Positions 1 to 22,950 of a stretch of 64,000 bases of DNA are shown here, one piece after another. The DNA is from Latrodectus hesperus. Its lineage: Eukaryota > Arthropoda > Arachnida > Araneae > Theridiidae. Positions within the stretch are counted from its first letter, which is position 1, and each line of letters starts with the position of its first letter. Location of the stretch: the NCBI GenBank assembly GCA_037975125.1, contig CM075862.1, positions 44,692,777 through 44,756,776 on the forward strand, in the 5' to 3' direction. The notes under the pieces were generated by a model. It did no database searches. It was not told the DNA's origin and saw only the letters and a list, made by a program, of their open reading frames with translations. Made by a program: the position numbers and the translations under genes.

Positions 1-564
1 TAGTTGAATTGTTAGAAAAACTTGTTTACTTTTCCTGTAAAAGATGTAGACAGATAATTGACAATTAAAGGTAGTTAAATGTGATTTATATAGAATGACT
101 GTTTTATAACACGAGGGAATTTTTTGTATAGTATAAATTATTTTATTATTTATATGATTTACATTGTTATTGAGTCATGTAGATATTTTGAATGACATGT
201 AACCTTTCGAAAAATTATATTTTTTGGTCAAAATAGCATGTGTATTTTAATTTATTTTAATACCCTTAACTTATAATTTCTCGTTTTTGCTTTAAAATGA
301 CTAAAAGAGTAGTATATATAAATAAACATGTAGTTTCACATTATTTAATCCAATATTTTTTCATTTGATACTGCTTCCCTGGGGCCTTAATAAGCAAGTT
401 ATCAAACTGTGTTAATTACTTGCTTAATCAGTTAATATTCTGAGAGAATTAAAATACATTTATTACTAATCAAGCAATAAGGTTTACTTAATTTCTGTGT
501 TGCGTGTATTGTAGAACAAAAATAATTTTTTATGGATTTAAATAAAATGTTTTTGCATTTGTAG
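1..564 (+). other. PSMD7 intron, partial
   Basis: Non-coding AT-rich sequence upstream of the first visible PSMD7 exon, ending in a T-rich tract and tag acceptor. I see no gene or repeat in it. Confidence 0.6.
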
Positions 565-10222
<9,658 letters not shown>

Positions 10223-10639
10223 AATTTGTTAAGAACAAATCCAACTGAAACTATTTTATATCATTCATATTATTTAACAGATATTAAAATAATGTTTTCT
10301 ATCAAGTCAATGTTTCTGGAATGTTTGATATTGCAGATACAGATTCACATAATTTTTTAATGCTGTTAAACATTTGAACATGAATGTTAGTATCTCTTCT
10401 ATCTCTTTTTGACATGCATCAGATTTTTTATTAATATTTTAGTTTAAAAAATATTTTCTTAACTTCTCATAAAGTATAAGAACACAGTAGAAATATCACA
10501 TTTAAATTGTCGATTTCTGTAATTTAATAATCTTAAAAATATCTATAAGTTATAAAAAAATCTTCAAATTATAATTAAAAGATGGAAATTTATTGCATTT
10601 ATTTTATTTCATAATGCTACATTGTAGAATGTAAATAAA
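10223..10639 (+). other. Probable PSMD7 3' UTR with candidate poly(A) signals
   Basis: AT-rich sequence directly after the PSMD7 stop. ATTAAA at 10283-10288 and AATAAA at 10634-10639 are candidate cleavage signals. In sequence this AT-rich such hexamers occur by chance, so the true end cannot be fixed here. Confidence 0.35.
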
Positions 10640-12390
10640 CTAATTTATATCTGGGGCAATTATTCATTTTTAACCATGCATTTTTATATACTAAAATACT
10701 TTCTTCAACATCATCTAAAATTTGAGTGCAATTTAAAAAATGGATTTTTTAATTTAGAGTACTGAAATTCTTTTTTAAAATCCCCAAAAAATGTTTTGCA
10801 TAGACTGAAGGATTTTGTGTTTTGAAAGTTGAGTTCTTTAGTAAGTATATTGATATATTTTAACTGTGACTGAAATTTTTTTTATGAATTTAGAATCTAT
10901 AACTCAATTTTTTAAAATGTTCTTTTCCTTTGATTTTTGAATTTTTTCCCCAATATCTTAAATATTGATTTCTTCTAAAACATTGTACTCAAGAAATTTT
11001 CAGATTTTTGTAAACTTACTCATTGTATCTTTTGAAGTCCATATTACTTTGTTAGCATTAAATGTACTATGTTAACATTTATCAAATTTTAGAATAATGT
11101 ATGCAAAGCAATTGAAAATTGAAGAAAGGCTTGAACTGACATAAAATTTCATTAAAATTTAAGAAAATATTTGAAACTGATCAACAGATTATGCATTATT
11201 AGATTATGAAAATATAAAACAGTGCAAACATTTTATTCCACGTAAAATCAATTATTTTTCATGGAATAATTTTAAATTTTGTTTCAAATGTATTCTAATG
11301 TTATTTTGAATTGAAAGTAAATTTTTTCATTTTATTTATGGTGTTAAAATGTTTTGTAATTTATGAAGAATAGCATTGTTTTACAAAACATAATTTGAAA
11401 ATTTTATTTCTCTAAAAATTTATTTTAGAACTTCTGATGTAACACTGAGAGATAAGCTTACTTGAAACAAATTATTGTAGCAGTTTTATTAATAAAATTC
11501 AGTCTCCCATATTTAATTAATATTCCATGTTGAAATATATGAACATTTTTTTAACTTTCAATGCATTTCAATAGCAGTTTTTAATCAATTCATTTTTGAT
11601 CTTAATAAATTTAGCAGTCAAAGAATCAATGGTTTAAGCTTATGTTAATTATAATAAGAGCAATAATATAATCATATAAGCTTAAGCTCTCTTTAGTAAG
11701 TTGTGAAATGTTTAAATAAAACCAGTTGCCTTAAATATTTATTCAAATAGCAGCTTTCAAAATATATTTATCACTGGGAAAATAAGATTCATCAATTTTA
11801 GTATCAAGGTATTTTATATGCAATTTACTTCAAGTCACAATCTTTGGTAGTTATGTAATGTCGATCAATTTCAGATACTACAATGTTTATTCCAGAAAAG
11901 ATGTTTTTCACTTCATCTAATGACTACTTTCACTGTATAGTCAAATAATACATTAATAGTAGTAATATTTACTTTTCATGACATTTAGTTTTTAGAAATA
12001 CTGCCTGCGATTTATCATTTTTCAGAGTACGTATAAGAGCATTTGCTATTTTCTTTCAGATATAAAAAAAGCTATTGATATTAAAGGCATTTATATATAC
12101 ATTTACAGGTAGTTATCCAAATGATGGAATATGTGAATAAATGAATGAACTGTGAATAAATGATATTTTTTGTGCACCCCATAAGCATTAAAATATATCT
12201 ATCATATTTTTATTTTATTTATTTATTTTTATAACTGGAAATGTTTACATTTTGGTAACATGTGAAATTGAAGTTCTGCGAGTCTTAAATTTTTCAAAAG
12301 CATAAAAGTCAAACCTCTCAGATTTTCAAAAACGCCAGATTATTCAAGAACATCCAGTTGGAACAAATTTAACTGGATCATCCCAACTTT
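10640..12390. other. Intergenic, AT-rich, no gene seen
   Basis: Downstream flank of PSMD7. It has only short open frames and homopolymers. A small imperfect duplication with GTGAATAAATGA lies near 12130-12165. Confidence 0.6.
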
Positions 12391-12394
12391 TAGC

Positions 12395-12960
12395 CATTTC
12401 TAGAGCTATAGTTTCTGAAGTCATGACAACATACTTACAGCACGGCAAGACGGGTTTAGCAAAGCAAGTAGTAGTAGTCCATTTTTTGCATTCAAAGATT
12501 AATTAGATTGAGACCTTCACTTAAAGTAGATCCCAAATCACTACAAACATACCCAAGCTATGATTCAAACCCATGAACTGTTGAACCAAAAGCAAGACTA
12601 CTAATCATTTTTCTTCTAGCTCAGCTAAAATAGACAAAAAATGAAATTCAGTGAAAAAGATCAGCAAATATTACAATCAAATTATAATACCTAAAAACGA
12701 ACAACTGCTGCAAAAGTGACCGAAGAGCTAAATCATCATCTGGATTTGCTAATATTAATGATTTAGAAGGTATCTTTATAAGCAACATTTACGGCAGAGC
12801 AGCTATTCCCAAGCCACTTATTACAGTTGTTAATGCGAAATGATGTTTACATTGGTGTTATATTCAAAATCTGAGTGATAAGCGGAAGAAAGTAATATGA
12901 TCTGACAAATTGTCCTTTTGCAAGGAAAAGACAAATGCATTTTGAGGATGTCTGTTCTTG
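12395..12960 (+). pseudogene. Tc1/mariner transposase relic, split by a SINE
   Basis: The plus strand reads QLLAISRAIVSEVMTTYLQH then GKTGLAKQ (12385-12470), an N-terminal helix-turn-helix of Tc1-type transposases. After about 160 bp of foreign sequence it resumes with KMKFSEKDQQILQ, KRTTAAKVTEELNHHLD, AAIPKPLIT and the remnant of the WSDE region. The order matches one Tc1 lineage (ISRSTVSRVMT, RTTAAKVTAEL). There are several stops and frame shifts, and the C-terminal DDE part is missing beyond about 12960. It is dead. Confidence 0.7.
12480..12628 (-). mobile_element. tRNA-derived SINE inserted in the Tc1 relic
   Basis: On the minus strand an A-box-like TGAGCTAGAAG is followed by a B-box-like GGGTTTGAATC and a body with GTTTGTAGTGATTTGGGATC, as in the SINEs at 18276, 48815 and 53090. 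It interrupts the transposase between GLAKQ and KMKFSEKD, so it jumped later than the Tc1 element. Confidence 0.6.
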
Positions 12961-13020
12961 TGTATTATCTTTATATACATAATAGACTTAAAAATATGAT
13001 AAATTTGAATTTTATCCAAT

Positions 13021-13114
13021 CTTGGCTCCACACCAAAATATGGTTCAGTTGGAAAAGTGGAGCAGCACACTCCATGTTGCCAGCCTAGCTGGCACACGAC
13101 AATGAATGAATGAA
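13021..13114 (+). mobile_element. 5'-truncated SINE tail (same family as 30793-31098)
   Basis: About 85 bases (CTCCACACCAAAATATGG through CTAGCTGGCACA) are nearly identical to 31012-31086. It ends in an AATG repeat (AATGAATGAATGAAT). The tRNA-like head is absent. Confidence 0.75.
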
Positions 13115-14083
13115 TCCAATCTTGGAATTACTTTCTCATTTTGCACAAACTGCAACCATTAAATATATTCAAAATTGTTTAAATCTCATCCGTTTCCATG
13201 TCTCACTTCATTTATACATTTCATGAAATATGTGCTAATACTTTCTATATTTAATTTCTTAGTTATAAAGAATTCTGTAATAGTATAATAGCTTTTAAAT
13301 AAATATTGAATTAGCATCTTAATGAATTGTATATAAAATGAGATTTCCCATTCTTCAAATATTTGGAAGAAAAGTGCTGGGAAGAGCATAGAAAAATTTT
13401 TTAGAAAATATTTGTAGTTGTAAGAAATGTTTCTTTTTCCAATATCTAGAACATATTCAGCTCACAAGTAATATTTTTAAAGAATTAAATTATAATTGTT
13501 AAAAACAAATATAACTGAAAAATTGCCTACATTTTAAACTATTTTGCTTAAGATTCAGTTGATATTGATTTAACAAGGCCTTTAATAAATGTTAAAATCC
13601 TCTCTTAAAAAGTAGAAAATTGAAGATGAAAGTGATAATCATTTTTTGAAGGTATACAAATTAATTTTCTTAAATCTTGCGTTAAAAATAGATTACTATC
13701 CAAGTTTGACAAGACCAATGTAAATCTGGTACATGCATACACGATTAATTGATCTTAATAAATTTATATCTATTATATATATAAATGTGGATAAATATAT
13801 GTATGAATATAATGGCATTTCGTTAGTAAAATAAAGTTTTAAAATGAAATGTTAATGACATAATTTTTCTAAAATGATTTTGATGCTGAAGCTAATAGGC
13901 TAATCTGCAAGAAAAAAAAAACTAGCCCAACATTAAAAACGCATTAACATGAAATTGGATATACATAAAACAAAGTGTTTCCTCATAAAATATGATTTAT
14001 GAATAGTCATGTGCACATATACTGTGAAAATCTTTCATGCGTTTATTCTTATCCAGTATATACATGCATTGTGGAAATCGATA
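13115..14083. other. Intergenic, no gene seen
   Basis: AT-rich; open frames here are short and lack recognisable motifs. Confidence 0.55.
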
Positions 14084-14723
14084 CAGTAGAACTTCAATTA
14101 TGTGAATCGCTTTCAGAATTACAGGAAAAAGCTAAAAAAAAATAGTTTGAAAATTCCCTGATGTTTAGAAGTTAATGTTGAAGATATAGGAGAACAGATT
14201 ATGAATGCGACCCTCAATTGCAAGTGAAAGGCAATTTATAGAAAGTTTCGAAACAGAAGATGACCTTTATGTCCATGTTAAAACAGACATGACATCAACT
14301 ACTGAAGCATTTGCCAGCTCAGAAACTATTTTGATGTGTATGAAGCATCAGCCAGGGTATGATTACATGCAATTTCTCACTGTCAATTAGTTGTGCGACT
14401 TGACTGCCCGAAAATGGATAAAAACATTGAAACTGGTTACTCTTATCGAGATGTTCAGCAATCAATGACTTTTATTTACAGCATTATACGTACTGTATTA
14501 ATATACAGCACTTGTAAGTACTTAACATTTAAAAATGTTGCATTTTTCATTAAATCGCGATTAAAAGTTCTTTTTCTTTAAAAATATGTAGTTTTCCCCC
14601 CATTTTCAATGTACAATAATTATTAAAATAGACCTTTTTCTCAAAAATATCACACGGTCCGAATATTTGATTATCTGAATAGTGTCCGGTCCTGAATTCA
14701 TTCGGATAATTTTAGTTTTACTG
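14084..14723 (+). mobile_element. pogo/Tigger-like DNA transposon derivative, internally deleted
   Basis: The ends start with CAGTAGAACT and finish with the imperfect complement AGTTTTACTG, with further matches (AATTAT..GAAT) over about 32 bases. The element is flanked by TA on both sides (14082-14083, 14724-14725). Inside, the plus strand reads TEAFASSETILMCMKHQPG then DYMQFLTVN and, after a stop, LCDLTARKW. This resembles the C-terminal tail of Tigger/JRK-type transposases (EAF..LE..L.W.EQQ, LL...RDLAA.KR). The DDE domain is gone, so it is non-autonomous or a relic. Confidence 0.65.
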
Positions 14724-14725
14724 TA

Positions 14726-17700
14726 CTACAAAATAGGATAAAAATTCCTGTCTTTTAATTGACTAAATTTTGATTATATATTCTGGTAAATATATTAAAA
14801 TTTTCAACTTGGTTAAAATCATTTCTTGATTTTTTTTTACAGAAAAATTTACAAATTAAATAATTTGATAGTCATATTAAAATGAGGTGTGTTCTACCAT
14901 GTCGTAAAAAAACCCAGTCAGAACTTGAAAAGTTAAATTGGTTTAATAATGAGGCATATGATTATAATTTTTTTAAGCGTAGAATATTTATGCTTTGTTG
15001 AATTATTTTTCTCGTGTCATTTTATAATGAGAAAGAATAAAGCTGTTATCTTTACATAAAAATGCACAATTTCTCTGAAAATAAATTTATGGATGATTCA
15101 AGAATTTTACTTTTTCTATCCATGGAGGGAACTCGATTAATCCGGTAAAGCTGCTATTGCATAAATTCTGGCTCTGTTTCGAAATAATTTACTAAAGTTT
15201 CGTATTTTTTGTTTTAATCTTTTTGTGATTATTTTCAAAAAGTGTGTAAAAAATATCCTTCCATGTTCTTCAAGCATTATTTTGCAATGCTCAAGATTGT
15301 ATATAATTTTTTAAAGCTGTAATTGCTCCAATGGTTAAAAAAAATTAATAGTTGGTGAATTTATTTACATCTTTTCTCATATCTGCTTCTGGCGTGTTTA
15401 CTAAAATGGCAGAACTATTAAATTTTCCTGGATTAGTAAAAATAATTTATAATGTATTTATGAAAAACTTTGTGAACTTCCAATTTAAAACATTTTCATA
15501 GCATTTAGAAAAATACTACGATACTTAGCTTTATTCAAAAGATTGTTTTGAAACAAAAATGTATAGATTAGTTTAAAACAAATTGAATGAGATTAAATTT
15601 TTGAAAATTCTCTTCAGTTTCAAAATTAAATACCTAAGTAACAAGGCGAAATTCTTTTCAACCCCGTCCCATTGCATTTCCTATCGGTAGCGTATTACGA
15701 AAACCGTAAACTCGTATGCTAAAATGTGAGTAAAAACAATTTTCTTTCAAAAATCGAAAGAAAAAAATCACTATGAGAATTTAGAAAAAAAGGGTAAGAG
15801 AGAGATCTGATGCCGTAGATATTTATTTTAATTCTAGTCTCAGCGGTTACAGATAAGACTTATGAAAAAAAATCAGTTACACATTTCGTTCTTGAATTGA
15901 TTGCATCACACAAAAATACTTTACGGGAAGTTGAAATTAGCCATAATTTCGGTTTAAATTAATTAGAAATGCTATAATAAAAGTTTAAAAATGAAACAGA
16001 TTTACATTAACCAGAATCCGTTATTCTCATACAGATTTTATTTCCTTTCGTACAACTGTTCTCTCGTTTTAATCCTAGACAAAAGTTTTATTTATACGTT
16101 TAATATTTAACGTGAGAAAAATTTAATAACATTTACTGCTGTATTCAATTATATTTTATTCATATTCTTTAACGGGAAAGAATGATTACATTTCTACATA
16201 ACTTAAACATAGTGCTGACGAATTATATATGAAAATTACGTTATGATTTTTTTTTTGACTGAACAAAACGTGAGTTACGATGAAAAACAACAGTTTGTGA
16301 ATCTTAAGCTGTTATCTGTTATGTTAAATAATAGATAAAATATTTCAGTTTTATCTTTGTCAAAATCTAACCGCAATTTACGATCATTTGGGCTTGGGAA
16401 AACAGTACAAAAGCATTAAATTATTGACTAAAGTAGCATTATTTTAAGATGTATGATAAGTTTTAACGTGACATGTATTGTAAAATAAGATACCAAATTT
16501 ATTATTGAACTGTGTTAACTGGATTATTCTAATGAAAGCTCTGAAATTATAAAAATAATTTTGCAAATTCTTTATGAAAATATATAAACAAGGGTAATTA
16601 AAGTTTGCTTTGTTATCAAAATAAATATATTTAAACTATATTTTAAAATTTGGAGAATTTTTTCATGATCTTTTAATTAGATACTTGATTTATGAAAAAA
16701 TAAACTGCGACTTACAAGAAATTTCCATATTTCTTTACATAAATTTTAAATAATTAAAACCTGCAAACATTTGAAGATTAAGGTTAATAATGAAATAATA
16801 ATTTATTGGAAAGAACATTACTAGATAAATCATTTTACATTATTTCAAAATGATCGTGTTAAAATATATAAATTAAGCTGACTATATCTCGTTAAATGTG
16901 GGGAAAACTTTTATCGTATTAGTGATCATGTTACAGATAGACCAGCGCCATCTCTTGGGTTGTTATATTGAATCACCGATAATATGAATGACTCCCTTGA
17001 GACTTCATAATGCAGATTTACTTTTAACGCAATTTTTAGATTGTTATGTTTGCGTTATTTATAAGGTTTCTTATTTAATTTATATATCTAATTAATCTAA
17101 AAAATCAACCATCCACACGCTCATTACATATTTTTTTCAGAACAAATTAAAACAACTATTTTAATAATCAATTCTATAGTGATTTTCAGTGTTCTATTGT
17201 TGAAGATAATTTACTATTCATTAAAAAATTTTATTAATATGTTTAATTATTAGAAAACATGAAAGATGAGGGAAAAGAAAAATTTATGTTCTGAATGTTA
17301 AAAAAATTTATGATTGATATTAATTCCATTCTATTATGTTATACTTAATTATTGAAAATAATTCTAAATAGAAATAATGGTTTAAAATATTCATGAATAA
17401 ATAAATATGTATAGAAGACTATAAATTTTTTATCTGCACTCTTAAAGAAATTTTTATTTATTAATATTTTTTCGGTAAAGCTTTTTATCTCGAAATTCAT
17501 TAACAACTAGAAACCAAAGAGGATTTTTTGTAAAATTAATGAAGTTAATTCACGAAATAAACGCACTTTCAAGTAACAATTGAATCATCAAATGTTATTG
17601 CTTTATTTAAGCTATACTTGAAAACATTGATGATAAATAAAAGGTGAAATGTTATCTTAGTTGCAAAATGGCAAAGATTTAAATGTTGAGTCAAGTTTTC

Positions 17701-18270
17701 CTATTTACTACTGATTAAATATAACACTTATATCAATAAAGGTTAAGTGAAACAATAACATTTCTTTCATAAGTCATCGATTTTTTATTACTTTTATTCT
17801 TACATTATTATTTACTTTTAAAAGCGTCATTTAAAAAATGCATTTTTTTTAAAGATCGAAATGTAATATAACCTATACAGACAATTTGAGTGACATAAAG
17901 CAGAAGTACTCCAGTGAATGGAAATAAATCGAATTTTCTGCTTATTTGAATCGCTTGGATTGTAACAGATGATATATTGAGTTAATTGTTCTGGAAAAGT
18001 TAGCAAGAGAGATGCGGGATTATATTTCAGCATGACAGAAAATTATTTCTGTTAAGCTGTAATGACGTTAATAAAGTAAAAACACCTGCCCTGATAATAT
18101 TGGCATTTCTTTTCTTTGTGAATGGTTTCTGATTACAGTTTCAGAAATTTTCAGATCCACTAATAGATATATCTGTGTTGCTTTAACTTTGCAGTTTTTA
18201 CTTTTAAATAAAAATGCATTACATAGTAACAGAATGCATTAAATATAGTCATGTATAGTATATAGGAATG
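14726..18270. other. Intergenic, no gene seen
   Basis: AT-rich with short open frames only. No repeat family was recognised with confidence. Confidence 0.5.
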
Positions 18271-18275
18271 TATTA

Positions 18276-18468
18276 CATAGTCGATAGCCAAGAGGTTTGC
18301 GCTGTGACCTTACAGTTTTTAACAGTTTTTGTTGTTTCGAATCCTACAATCGGTTTGGATGTTGTTAGTGGTGCGGAATGCACTTAAAACTGTAGGTCCG
18401 GGTCAACTTATAACTCTCTTGTGAAAAAATTATCATTGAACGACCAACAAACCAACTAAACATATAGT
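18276..18468 (+). mobile_element. tRNA-derived SINE
   Basis: The head has an A-box-like GATAGCCAAGAGGTTT and B-box GTTTCGAATCC. The body has GGATGTTGTTAGTGG, AACTGTAGGTCCGGG and the tail CCAACAAACCAAC. The same body pattern recurs at 48815, 53090 and 62045. Confidence 0.65.
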
Positions 18469-18559
18469 TATTGGCCTAAATTGTGAAGGTTATTGGAAGG
18501 TATTTAATCATTAGTTGTGAGCAAATTTCTGGCCAACTTTTTTAAGATAGAAAAGTTGG

Positions 18560-18760
18560 TAATATTGGCATTTCACAAAGTTGGAAGCCTTGAAAACTCC
18601 ATGTCCACGCATTCCAACAAAAGTACATGCAGAACTCAGATACATAACACCCATTTTCCATTGTTAAATAGTAGCTGGATTGAATCCAGAACCTTAACCT
18701 TCAAAAATTGGATACTTATCTCTAAAAAGCACGGTGAGTTCTCATATTACATTTTGACTC
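18560..18760 (-). mobile_element. SINE copy (family with tail GGAAAATG..TGTACTT)
   Basis: On the minus strand a B-box-like GGATTCAATCC precedes AATGGAAAATGGGTGTTATG and CATGTACTTTTGTTGG, parallel to the plus-strand copy at 49585-49865. The open frame crossing it at 18517-18774 is therefore unlikely to be a gene. Confidence 0.5.
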
Positions 18761-18889
18761 CATCAAGTAGATAACTCTGCAAAAGTTGAAAGTTGTAGGA
18801 AGATTCATTTACACCTTCATTTTTCAGACAAATTCTTGCAAGTTGGGATAATGATAATTAACGTAATGCATTATATATTATTGTAATAA

Positions 18890-19080
18890 ATAATTTAATT
18901 ATAATGAAATTAAAAAATATATTAATAATAAATTTTATATATTTATTATTAATATATATATATATGGTATTTGTGACACATTATATTAATTATTGAGTTA
19001 ATTATTAATAAATATAAATAATAATACAATAAATTATATTAATTTTTATATAATATACACATATAAGTTTTAATAAATTT
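18890..19080. repeat. Extreme AT-rich tract with ATTAATAAT palindromes
   Basis: Almost pure A/T, including the inverted repeat ATATTAATAATAAA..TTTATTATTAATAT near 18919-18956, followed by a short TA run. Low complexity; no gene. Confidence 0.7.
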
Positions 19081-19899
19081 GATTCCACACTTTATTGGTT
19101 AGAAATTATAATCTTTTTTGTAAGTTTCACAAGGATGAAAATAATTTATCATATTTTTCAAAATCTGAAACTTGCAATCAATCAGTTTTTCAAGTAATTT
19201 TATTTCTTATATAAGAAGAATTTGAGACTAAATTAAAAAAAGATTCTATGAATTATAAAAGCATGCTTAAAATATTTTTTAGCTCGTACCCTTTCATGTA
19301 AATTATAATGTGATCAATAAAATTAAAAGATGGTTCGATATGCCTTTAGAAGAAAGGACTTAAAATTCATTGTCATCAGTACAACGAATGATACTGAGTA
19401 ACGTTATAACGCAGAAAAGTTTTCGAATTCAGTGCAAGGAATTTGTCATCCTATTGGTGCTCTAAAACTGCTTGTGAATGTTTTTTTATACAGTGCTAAC
19501 GCTATGTATAGGATAGTTCAATAGCTGAAAGCTTTTCAAAGAAAAAGAGTTTTGCTTTCTCGAGTGATTTTTTTTTTTGTAGATAATGAATTGTTTTCAA
19601 GTTTTTTAATGACGAAAATACGGAAAACTCTCATTAACCCACTGCGAGAGATACGTGCATTGAAGTAAGGACCATTTCCCATTAATCAATAGAAGCTAAT
19701 GTAGAAATTGAAACTTCAAAAAAGGACCCTTAGTAGCACTGAAGCTTCTCAAAATCATTTGCAACAGTTAAAAATATAGCATAACAACTTAAACTGCTCT
19801 AAGGGCCCTCGACGTCAATTTCGGATTTCTTTCCAAGACAATATTTCATAGATAAGGGCAAGAACGGAAAATTTTGATGCTGTTACTCCAATGAGTATG

Positions 19900-22010
19900 A
19901 AATCAGAAACCTAATACTCTATGCAGTGATAGGTGGGTTTGAGATTGAGATATATAGCTATTAAAAATTGGCTAAGAATTTTCCACATTGAAGAGCGCTT
20001 TTATTCTGTATAAAATATTTAATAGAGCTATTGTGGAAATGAGGGATGTCTTTCTTAGGACTGGATTTAACTCCAAAATTACTTGTGATGAAAACACATG
20101 TGCGCGTCAATCTTGCGTAGTTTCTAATGTTCCTATTCAAGTATATAATGGACATATGAAGAGGAAACGGCCAAGCGTTGGAACTCGCAGTTTGAGCGTG
20201 GCTCAAAATTAAAGGGAAGTTGGTTGTATTCAACAGCTTTAAGCAATATCAATCAACAGGTAGAGAGGCCCAAACGTATAAAACAAATATAAAATCGAAA
20301 TATTGATCAATTCTCACTGGCATTCGTTTGGTGCACTAGTGAACTCAAGGCTCAACTTATGTGCCACTTGTGCCAACATTAATCTTAAATTTACAATGTC
20401 AAATACTACTATAATGTTATGCCTTCGATTAATGTATGTATTACAAATTATGTAATAAATTTATGAGACATAAATTTTATTACTTAAAATTTACCCCCAT
20501 TTTTCTACACTTGCTCCCGAAATCTCGTATTTGGGAAATATTTCTTCCTAAAAAATTATCAATTCCTGCAAATGGTTCTTTAAAGTTACTGGTTTGTAGT
20601 AAAAAGTACCACTATACCTATCCATTTGTTGAGATGCACGCACATCCTGGAGTCTGCCAAAGGACTACACATATTTAATCAAATATAAATTTCAACCATA
20701 ATCAAGAGTTAAGATAAACTTCTCCTCAATCACAATTCACTATCGGAGAAACACCCCATTAAAATATTGTTTGAATTTCATGGACATTCATAGCATGACA
20801 ATTTCCGTTTTTGTCAAGAAAGATCAGATGAGTTCGAACCAATCATGTTCTCTTAGCTTCCAGTCATGTGTAAAAATGATCTAAGGGAAATTTAGTCATA
20901 AAATAAATATCAAAACAAAAAGCTCTGAGTTCAATACCAGTGATTGTTGATCAACAAGAGGTGAATGTTGCAATTTTGACTAATGCATGCGTGTCTGTTG
21001 AAGTGGAAGCCTTGTTCTTTTCCAGGTTTTCTGTCTTGTTACTCGCGAATATGGCCCACAAATCTATAGAAATAATTTACGCGGTAGGTATTTATAGTCC
21101 TTGTGACAGTCTAATGTCGTTAAACTGTCTACTACGTAGTACCATAGTATAAGGGAATATGGTTCATTACGAAGTTGGACCACCCTCTTTCAAAAAGAAT
21201 GTCTCAAGTTGGATACTTTTAAATGATAGTAGATGAATGCTTAGTATTTGCTTTCTGAATTCATATATTTTTGGCTGGTACTTCAGAGGTTCCCAGAATT
21301 TTCATTTGCAAGAGTTGAATATGTTTGATAATCTATAAAAATATTTTCTCAAAGACGCAATGGAAGTTCAAATGCGTTATAACGGCTTTCGGACAAGAGG
21401 CTACTTGCTATGCTAAATAAGTCAATGATGACCCTTCTAAATACTACTCGAAGCCAGAATGTGTTTGAGTTTGGTATTCTAACAGATCTCCCCTCTCCTA
21501 TCAAAGTACGATCAGAAAGTATGGTAAATATATAGTCCATTTTGAGAGAAAGCCTGCGCACGATTTTGTGATGTCAGTATACGACAACCTTTGTATAATT
21601 ATATCAGAGTAATTGTTATTTACTTTCATTCTTGTTCTAACTTGTTGAAATAGTACTTAACTTACTATAATAAAGGAGTTCATAGACTATTTTTTAAACT
21701 CTTTGCTAGTTGTTAATATAGTTTAATACTATTTGCTATTTTCCTATAAGAGTATATAATTTGATTTGACACTTCTCTGCTCTTAGCGTTACAGCTTAAT
21801 TTATTCCCAAGGCATTTGAATGTCTTGGTTCTTCCAAGATATTAAAAGTATTCAGACGCAAACGAAGAAACCCGGAAAAGTTCCAACTATCCACCCTGAC
21901 AAACGTTCATATAGAAACACCATTTCACACTGTACAACTGTAGCTAGAATCGTACCTAAGAAACTTTACACTGAAAATTATGGTCCAACTACTAGGCCAA
22001 AAGTATAATT
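19900..22010. other. Unassigned intergenic stretch with several small open frames
   Basis: This stretch is a little less AT-rich than its surroundings. It has overlapping frames of 60-90 codons on both strands (for example 19988-20212, 20940-21152 and 21820-22008 on plus, 21349-21561 on minus). None has a motif, signal peptide or splice structure that I recognise. It could be a decayed transposon, a non-coding transcript or chance. No function is claimed. Confidence 0.3.
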
Positions 22011-22556
22011 TAAAAATGAAATATGGCATATTATATATATCTTTCAGCTTTATAGTAGAGTTAATTCGATAGTTATTGCTCATTCCATATATCATTTAGA
22101 AACAACTGTACATTAAAAAAAAATTCTTTTAATTGGAAAAACATGTTAAATAACGAAAAAGAATTGAAAGCTCATGACATAAATATACAATTTCCCATGT
22201 AAGCTCTCATAAAATAGTAAACATTTTAATATAAGGAATAAATTCTCTATTCTTAGATTTTATAAATTAAAATCTCTTTTGACTCAGGAGTTTTAGTTTA
22301 GCAGTTTTACTCTAGTTATTCTTTATTTCCATAAACAGGCATTAAAAATATGAGAAATAGAATGAATTTTGTTTGAGCAATAAAAATTAAATAAAAAAAA
22401 TTATAATTTTAGTGCATATAATTCAATATATTATTATTTTTACCATGAAATATAAAAAATTATAATATGTATTCAATCTGCAAAGTGGAAAAAGCACTCA
22501 AGCAATTGTAATTTCAAGTAATTTATACACGTTTATATTTCTGTTACATAACAATG

Positions 22557-22900
22557 TGGAGGCTGTGGTAGTCTAGTGGTTAGGGCATTGGCGTTCCGCC
22601 CGGAAGGGTGGTGGGGTTCGAATCCCAATGTCACCAAAGACCCACACAGTACATGCGATATATGTGCTCGTTAAATCTGTGGAATCGAAAATCCTGTGGT
22701 CCGTCGTTGGCAGTTACCATAGGTGTAATCGTCTGGAGGGAAATTTTCTCGACTTTCAGATTAAAGTCAAAATTGAGGGAGTGGACCCTCTGTGGTGCTG
22801 CCATCTATCGGAAGATTTGAAGAGCAAAAGTCGTACTTTCACCTTCATGGTGCTCTGGTTAAACGAAAGACGCATCCTACTGACTTAAATTCGCATAGGT
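22557..22900 (+). mobile_element. tRNA-derived SINE
   Basis: The head contains A-box TGGTAGTCTAGTGG (22566-22579) and a perfect B-box GGTTCGAATCC (22615-22625), both internal Pol III promoter elements. A unique body of about 270 bases follows, with GTGGACCCTCTGTGGTGCTG. The head does not close an acceptor stem and has a T-stem mismatch, so it is a SINE head and not a functional tRNA gene. Confidence 0.75.
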
Positions 22901-22950
22901 AACGGTGTCATAAGTAACAACGCATTTTATAAATATTAACTTTTTCATAA

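Noticed and set aside
15120..15175. Resemblance of CTCGATTAATCCGG to a pogo-type terminal repeat
   Set aside because: No matching complement or TA duplication was found nearby.
18517..18774. 85-codon plus-strand open frame
   Set aside because: It overlaps a minus-strand SINE copy with a B-box and tail shared with 49585-49865.
22557..22635. Possible functional tRNA gene
   Set aside because: A and B boxes are present, but the acceptor stem does not close and the T-stem has a mismatch; it continues into a SINE body.
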